From the NCBI GenBank assembly GCA_022567305.1, contig JADFHF010000039.1:1-33294 (forward strand): 33,294 bases of DNA, written 5' to 3'. The stretch comes from Bacteroidota bacterium (lineage in GTDB: Bacteria > Bacteroidota > Rhodothermia > Rhodothermales > UBA10348). This document shows positions 29,250 through 33,294 of the stretch, in pieces. The notes below the pieces were generated by a model, which was not told the DNA's origin, did no database searches, and saw nothing but the letters and a program-made list of their open reading frames with translations. The position numbers were made by a program, and so were the translations under genes. Positions within the stretch are counted from its first letter, which is position 1; each line of letters starts with the position of its first letter.

Positions 29250-32216
29250 TCAAAATTGGAACGACAAGCCGAAAATGATGTGACGCTGAGGCAGGAAGCG
29301 GGCGGGATTGAATGGGGGTAGACCGCCCGAATTCGGATCATCGTAGCGAGGATCTCTCGTGCCCATCTCCACATCATATTCCGAATTGCCTCTCAGTCCC
29401 GTGAAATCTGTTGTGGCCACATTCACATCGGGGTAGGCCTCTCCCGTAACCGGGTTTACAATGATGCTGTTCTTTTGATTGAACAGATTCGTGATTTCCA
29501 AGGTCAGTATTACATCCGTTCCAGCGACGCGGACCGTACGCAGAAAATTCATATCAAACCACCACCAGGCCTTCCCGATCTCCGAGAGTCTTTTTGCAGG
29601 ATCAGAAACCCTTTCATAAATGGGTCGCCAGTCCGATTCCCCCGAAAATGGATTGACCTCATTCCCGCGGAATACGACCGGCGTATATCGCTGTCCACTT
29701 CTGTAGGTGGACGCGAGGTAAACCTGGAACTGGTTCAACCCCGGAATTCCGAGTAAGGGTCTCGCCTTTTCGTGTGTGAACGTAACACTGGCTTTCACGT
29801 CGACGGGACGATCCCAGGCAAGAGGCGTTTCAAAGGTGTTATCGATATCCCCGTTAGCCAGGAACTGACTCAGCGCGTCATTATTGGTAGAACTCAGTCC
29901 CGTTGCTCGAGAGAAAGAGGCCGAAACTTGACCTTGGAACCATCTTCCTACCCTTTTCAGATAACTGGCTTCGACGCCTCGAACACGTGCAAAATCAGCG
30001 TTGATACGAAAAGCGCGGGATACGTCGCGTCCAGTGGGGTCCTTTACAATCACGCGCTGGACCGTAATAAAGTCGAATTTGTCGCGCCAGAACGCCGTAA
30101 GGTTCAGAACATCGTTACCGGTGAACTGCGTTCTCAGCCCAAGTTCGTACGATATGTCGACTTCCGGGTCCAGATTTGGATTACCCAGGTCCGAGAAAAA
30201 TGATCGGTCCTGGAAAAACGGATCGAGGCCCGTGTAAACAAACGTCGGATGCGGAATTTTGGTAGAGTGTCCGTAATTGAAAAACAATACTCGATTCTCT
30301 TTGATCGGAAATGAAACGCGAATTTTCGGAAGTAATCTGAATTTGGTGCGCAGTCCCAATAGACCAATCGTAGCATCCTTGTATGCTTCTCTGACGGTGT
30401 CCAAAATGGGGGCTTGCGGGTCATCGATCAGATCGTCCACGTAACGACCCGGAGACCACGATTCCAGACGCGCACCCAGATTGGCGATAAGACCCCGATG
30501 ACGGATCTGGTGAGTACCGAACAAGGCAGCTCTTCTCGGTTTTACGCGCCAGATATCTGAACTCGCTCCGAGTCGATTTGAGCTGGCGCCCTCGGTGTCC
30601 GTGCCGATTGGAGCACCTACCCACGGGCGGATCACATCAATCCACTGATAGTCGTTGAGCTTTAATTCAAAACCGACCTCTGATCGACCGTTCATGCTCT
30701 CTGTGAATCGTGTGTAGGATCCTCGGATCGTTATTTCCTCAGCAAAATGGTCGTGGAAGCGCGTCGCTATTCCGCCGTTATTGAAAAGGCCCGGTCCGGG
30801 TAGAATGAAGAGCGCGTTCGGATCCAGCGGATTTCCACTGTTGTCGACGAACACGTTTGCCGGAAACGTCACAATACTCTCAGGGTTGAGCTCCGTGTCG
30901 ACATTATCCGGTCTCCAGTCTCGACCATTTGCATCGGCCCGCAACTTGGTAAACAATCGACTTACCTGGACGTCGTAGAAAGACCGGTCGTTTAGAACGT
31001 GGGACCACTTCAAAAATGTGATAATATTGTCATGCGCATAGGTATTGGCATTTTCCGGCTGAAGGATAAACGCGTATTGAAATCCTGGAGCAACCACTGC
31101 ATCGTTTCCGGTCACCTGCAACATCCGCGTATTCTGATTTACGGTGAACGAACGCTGATACGATCCTTGAAGCCGCATCCCCGGTTTGACTTCGTAGGTC
31201 AGCTTCGAAATTCCATTCCAGCGGTTCCCCGTTCTAGGCATAAAAAAGGAACTCTCCAGCAGAGAGGTGCGCACCTGCTCAGGCGTGGCCGTCTCCCGCG
31301 TGAACCCGTCCGAAAGTTGAACCTGACCCGAGAGGAAGAATCGAAGTTTTCCACGAACGATGGGACCCCCCAAGTTGAACTCGAAAATCTCTTCCATGAA
31401 ATTCGAATCCGCGCTGCCATTAAATCCCAGATTGTCTCGTTTGTGCGAAAAGAATCCACTTAAATTGTCCGTGCCGTCCCGGGTTCGCACAGCAACCACG
31501 CCGGAGGTTACATCGCCCACCTCAGCGCCAATACCCCCGGTTGTTACTTCAATATCTCGAAAGGCATTCGATCCAATATCTAGGCCGAATCCGGTCCCGG
31601 CGAGAGGGTCTTTGGCCGATACACCGTCCACAAAAAAGCCCGTTTCATCTGCACGGCCGCCTCGGATATAGAGTCCGGTTGGATCTCTGACCACTCCTAC
31701 CTGCGTAGCAACGGCGGCCTGTACATCGCGAAGGGGTGCTACGGCTAGTTGTTCGCGCGAAATCGTTGTGCGGGACGCTGAGTTTTCTACGTCAACGAGT
31801 GGTCGATCGCCAATCACGATAATTTCATTGTCGGTAGAAAGGACAGCCTGCTTCAGTGTCACCTCCAATGAAGTCGTTTGTCCGTCCTCGACGAAAATTC
31901 CTGTGAACAGCTTGGTCGCGAAACCGATGTAAGAAACGCGGACCGAATACTCCCCGGAAGCGAGATTACTGATCGTAAATCGGCCATCTAGATCAGTGGC
32001 GCTACCGAGTGATGTACCTACGACGATGACGTTAACACCGATGAGCGATTCGGTCGTCTCTTCGTCATGTACCGTTCCGGCAATGTGGCCCTGTGCGAAG
32101 GCTTTACTGAACGGCAACGCAATGAACATCAGTGCGATGAGGAGGGCCCGTGTCTGTGAAGGCCACCCTCGGGTACCGTGATATATGCGATATGTGCGGA
32201 ATCGGTGGTGCATCAT
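29250..32216 (-). CDS. TonB-dependent outer-membrane receptor with carboxypeptidase-regulatory-like domain
   Basis: 988 residues. The signal peptide ends near KAFAQ (42). Residues 43-125 are a carboxypeptidase D regulatory-like beta-sandwich (GHIAGTVHDEETTESLIGVN, TDLDGRFTISNLASGEYSVR). The plug follows at about 140-250 (QVGVVRDPTGLYIRGGRADE, FFVDGVSAKDP, VEVGDVTSG-like end). The rest is a 22-strand barrel, ending in HIIFGLSFQF with a C-terminal Phe. Family members import siderophores, cobamides, oligosaccharides or peptides using TonB energy. There is no SusD-like partner here, which speaks against a classic glycan locus. The start lies in an ATGA overlap with the upstream stop; a second ATG follows directly. 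Confidence 0.94.
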   Translation of the reverse strand: MMHHRFRTYRIYHGTRGWPSQTRALLIALMFIALPFSKAFAQGHIAGTVHDEETTESLIGVNVIVVGTSLGSATDLDGRFTISNLASGEYSVRVSYIGFATKLFTGIFVEDGQTTSLEVTLKQAVLSTDNEIIVIGDRPLVDVENSASRTTISREQLAVAPLRDVQAAVATQVGVVRDPTGLYIRGGRADETGFFVDGVSAKDPLAGTGFGLDIGSNAFRDIEVTTGGIGAEVGDVTSGVVAVRTRDGTDNLSGFFSHKRDNLGFNGSADSNFMEEIFEFNLGGPIVRGKLRFFLSGQVQLSDGFTRETATPEQVRTSLLESSFFMPRTGNRWNGISKLTYEVKPGMRLQGSYQRSFTVNQNTRMLQVTGNDAVVAPGFQYAFILQPENANTYAHDNIITFLKWSHVLNDRSFYDVQVSRLFTKLRADANGRDWRPDNVDTELNPESIVTFPANVFVDNSGNPLDPNALFILPGPGLFNNGGIATRFHDHFAEEITIRGSYTRFTESMNGRSEVGFELKLNDYQWIDVIRPWVGAPIGTDTEGASSNRLGASSDIWRVKPRRAALFGTHQIRHRGLIANLGARLESWSPGRYVDDLIDDPQAPILDTVREAYKDATIGLLGLRTKFRLLPKIRVSFPIKENRVLFFNYGHSTKIPHPTFVYTGLDPFFQDRSFFSDLGNPNLDPEVDISYELGLRTQFTGNDVLNLTAFWRDKFDFITVQRVIVKDPTGRDVSRAFRINADFARVRGVEASYLKRVGRWFQGQVSASFSRATGLSSTNNDALSQFLANGDIDNTFETPLAWDRPVDVKASVTFTHEKARPLLGIPGLNQFQVYLASTYRSGQRYTPVVFRGNEVNPFSGESDWRPIYERVSDPAKRLSEIGKAWWWFDMNFLRTVRVAGTDVILTLEITNLFNQKNSIIVNPVTGEAYPDVNVATTDFTGLRGNSEYDVEMGTRDPRYDDPNSGGLPPFNPARFLPQRHIIFGLSFQF

Positions 32217-33294
32217 CGCCTGGGAAATCCAAGACTCTCGAGAATTAGTTTGATGGCGTCTTTCGGTGCTTCTGGATTTCCGTCGGCTCCCGTCAAAACC
32301 TGGATTCCCGACTGGTCATTGATCATCGGAAGAGCAAAAAGTGCGACCCGCTGGTCCGCGCTGATGGACGCGATGGTAGCCGGGCCAAACCAAGGTCCTT
32401 GACGAGTGCCAATTCGGGTGATATACGTGTATTCCGCGCTATATAGGGCGATAGAATTGGCCCCCTGAATGACATATGGGAGCGTGTTAAGAATAAAAGC
32501 ATCGGTTTTCAGGGCTGGTAAGGGCGTTGAGACCGACGGAAGAGGAGAACTCGATGTAATGCCTGCATTTGTAACAAGACGTAGGGACTGCCGAAGTGAA
32601 TCGGGGAACGTAATCATTTCCGAAAGCGGCAGAAGAAGGATCGCAGCATTGCCGAGATTCTCTTCGGGATTTGCCGGTAGCGAAACCGGACTATGGACCA
32701 TCATCTTCCCTCCGTTCTCAAAAAACAGATCGGTGACCGAAGCCGCGAAAGGAAGGTTATTACTGGTGATTTGATCCGTGGTGTTCGTGGAGACCCAGTA
32801 GATGTATCTGAAGTTCTCGAGCATCCGTCGCAGCGTAGGGTTCGCATTCGGCGGCAACAGGTTGGATCGTGGTACGTTTCCTCCCGAGCCGGATACAAAG
32901 GGGGTTGTGATGGTCCAGACATCGATCGGCTCGTTCGCGCCTACGTACTCATGAAGCAGATCCAGATGAAACGCCTGCACCGTCGGATTACTGGCTAACC
33001 GGAAATCGTTCACGTACAGAATATCACTGGTTTGCCGTTTCGTAAACCAGGTGAACTCTTGTCGAACGCTTGTCGTATCCGTTGCGTCAACGGCGCGGAG
33101 ATAAAGCGTATTCTCTGCATCCAGTCGCCAGCCCGGCACGAAAATGGAGGTGCTTTCGTAACCCCTGCCAAGAAATACGCGGCCTTCGACTTCGACTTGA
33201 GAGGCGTCATTGATGTCAACTTCTCCTCTAAACGTGGCGAATTCTGTATCCGGAGGAAGGCTTACGAACGACGTACTATCGTTGAAGCTGACAT
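32213..33294 (-). CDS. Large secreted or periplasmic protein, GATase-like domain, 5' end outside the window
   Basis: The frame is open to the right edge, so at least 360 residues are visible and the start is missing. The first visible part looks like Ig-like or fibronectin-type strands (FATFRGEVDINDASQVEVEG, RVFLGRGYESTSIF, NTLYLRAVDATD). From about TSDILYVNDFRL the pattern changes to alpha/beta: TVQAFHLDLLHEY, a short PIDVWTI, LENFRYIYWVST, then VTDLFFENGGKMMVHSP. This order is like the glutamine-amidotransferase-like domains of Bacteroidota surface proteins, but no catalytic triad is evident. I do not recognise a named family. It is the upstream member of the coupled operon and overlaps the receptor gene by 4 bases. 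Confidence 0.8.
   Translation of the reverse strand, partial: VSFNDSTSFVSLPPDTEFATFRGEVDINDASQVEVEGRVFLGRGYESTSIFVPGWRLDAENTLYLRAVDATDTTSVRQEFTWFTKRQTSDILYVNDFRLASNPTVQAFHLDLLHEYVGANEPIDVWTITTPFVSGSGGNVPRSNLLPPNANPTLRRMLENFRYIYWVSTNTTDQITSNNLPFAASVTDLFFENGGKMMVHSPVSLPANPEENLGNAAILLLPLSEMITFPDSLRQSLRLVTNAGITSSSPLPSVSTPLPALKTDAFILNTLPYVIQGANSIALYSAEYTYITRIGTRQGPWFGPATIASISADQRVALFALPMINDQSGIQVLTGADGNPEAPKDAIKLILESLGFPRR

Overview
The window looks like chromosomal DNA of a Bacteroidota-type (FCB group) bacterium, perhaps a Rhodothermia-like lineage. The evidence is a type IX secretion C-terminal sorting domain, a PorV/PorQ-family outer-membrane protein, a TonB-dependent receptor with a carboxypeptidase-regulatory-like N-terminal domain, and many lipoproteins with weak Shine-Dalgarno signals. 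The taxonomic call is an inference; there is no rRNA gene here. 

Region 1 (1-12 kb) is accessory DNA and a graveyard of mobile elements. Small stand-alone genes (SnoaL-like lipoprotein, SAM methyltransferase, DUF2784 membrane protein, ParDE toxin-antitoxin, small lipoproteins) lie among two larger transporters (a CPA2 cation/proton antiporter and an APC permease fused to EIIA and RCK_C domains). Between them are broken pieces: an IS3-family transposase end, four copies of the 3' end of one tyrosine recombinase gene, a response-regulator stub, a protein-kinase stub and a piece of an MmeI-like methyltransferase. The first gene is bounded by 7-bp sequences and an imperfect hairpin that resemble integron attC sites. 

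Region 2 (12-15.7 kb) is a single long gene: a lipoprotein with a calcineurin-like phosphoesterase domain fused to a C-terminal outer-membrane barrel. Most metal-binding motifs of the phosphoesterase are altered. 

Region 3 (15.8-21 kb) holds the complete riboflavin operon ribD-ribE-ribBA-ribH on the minus strand. It is led by an FMN riboswitch and an intrinsic terminator. The block lies between two identical 27-bp direct repeats that are the 3' end of a tRNA gene (probably Gln-CUG). A truncated recombinase and a frameshifted CPBP protease sit at the left repeat, so the block has the marks of an integrated island. 

Region 4 (21-25.6 kb) has a DUF819 membrane protein, a remnant of a 2-hydroxyacid dehydrogenase, an array of 29-bp iterated repeats, and then a two-gene molybdenum hydroxylase (2Fe-2S subunit plus Tat-exported molybdopterin subunit). 

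Region 5 (25.6 kb to the right edge) is one tightly coupled minus-strand operon of five genes that overlap or abut. They encode a surface or periplasmic protein (5' end outside the window), a TonB-dependent receptor, a PorV/PorQ-like protein, a beta-propeller lipoprotein, and a type IX-secreted endonuclease/exonuclease/phosphatase-family enzyme. This looks like an envelope uptake or degradation system whose substrate is unknown.
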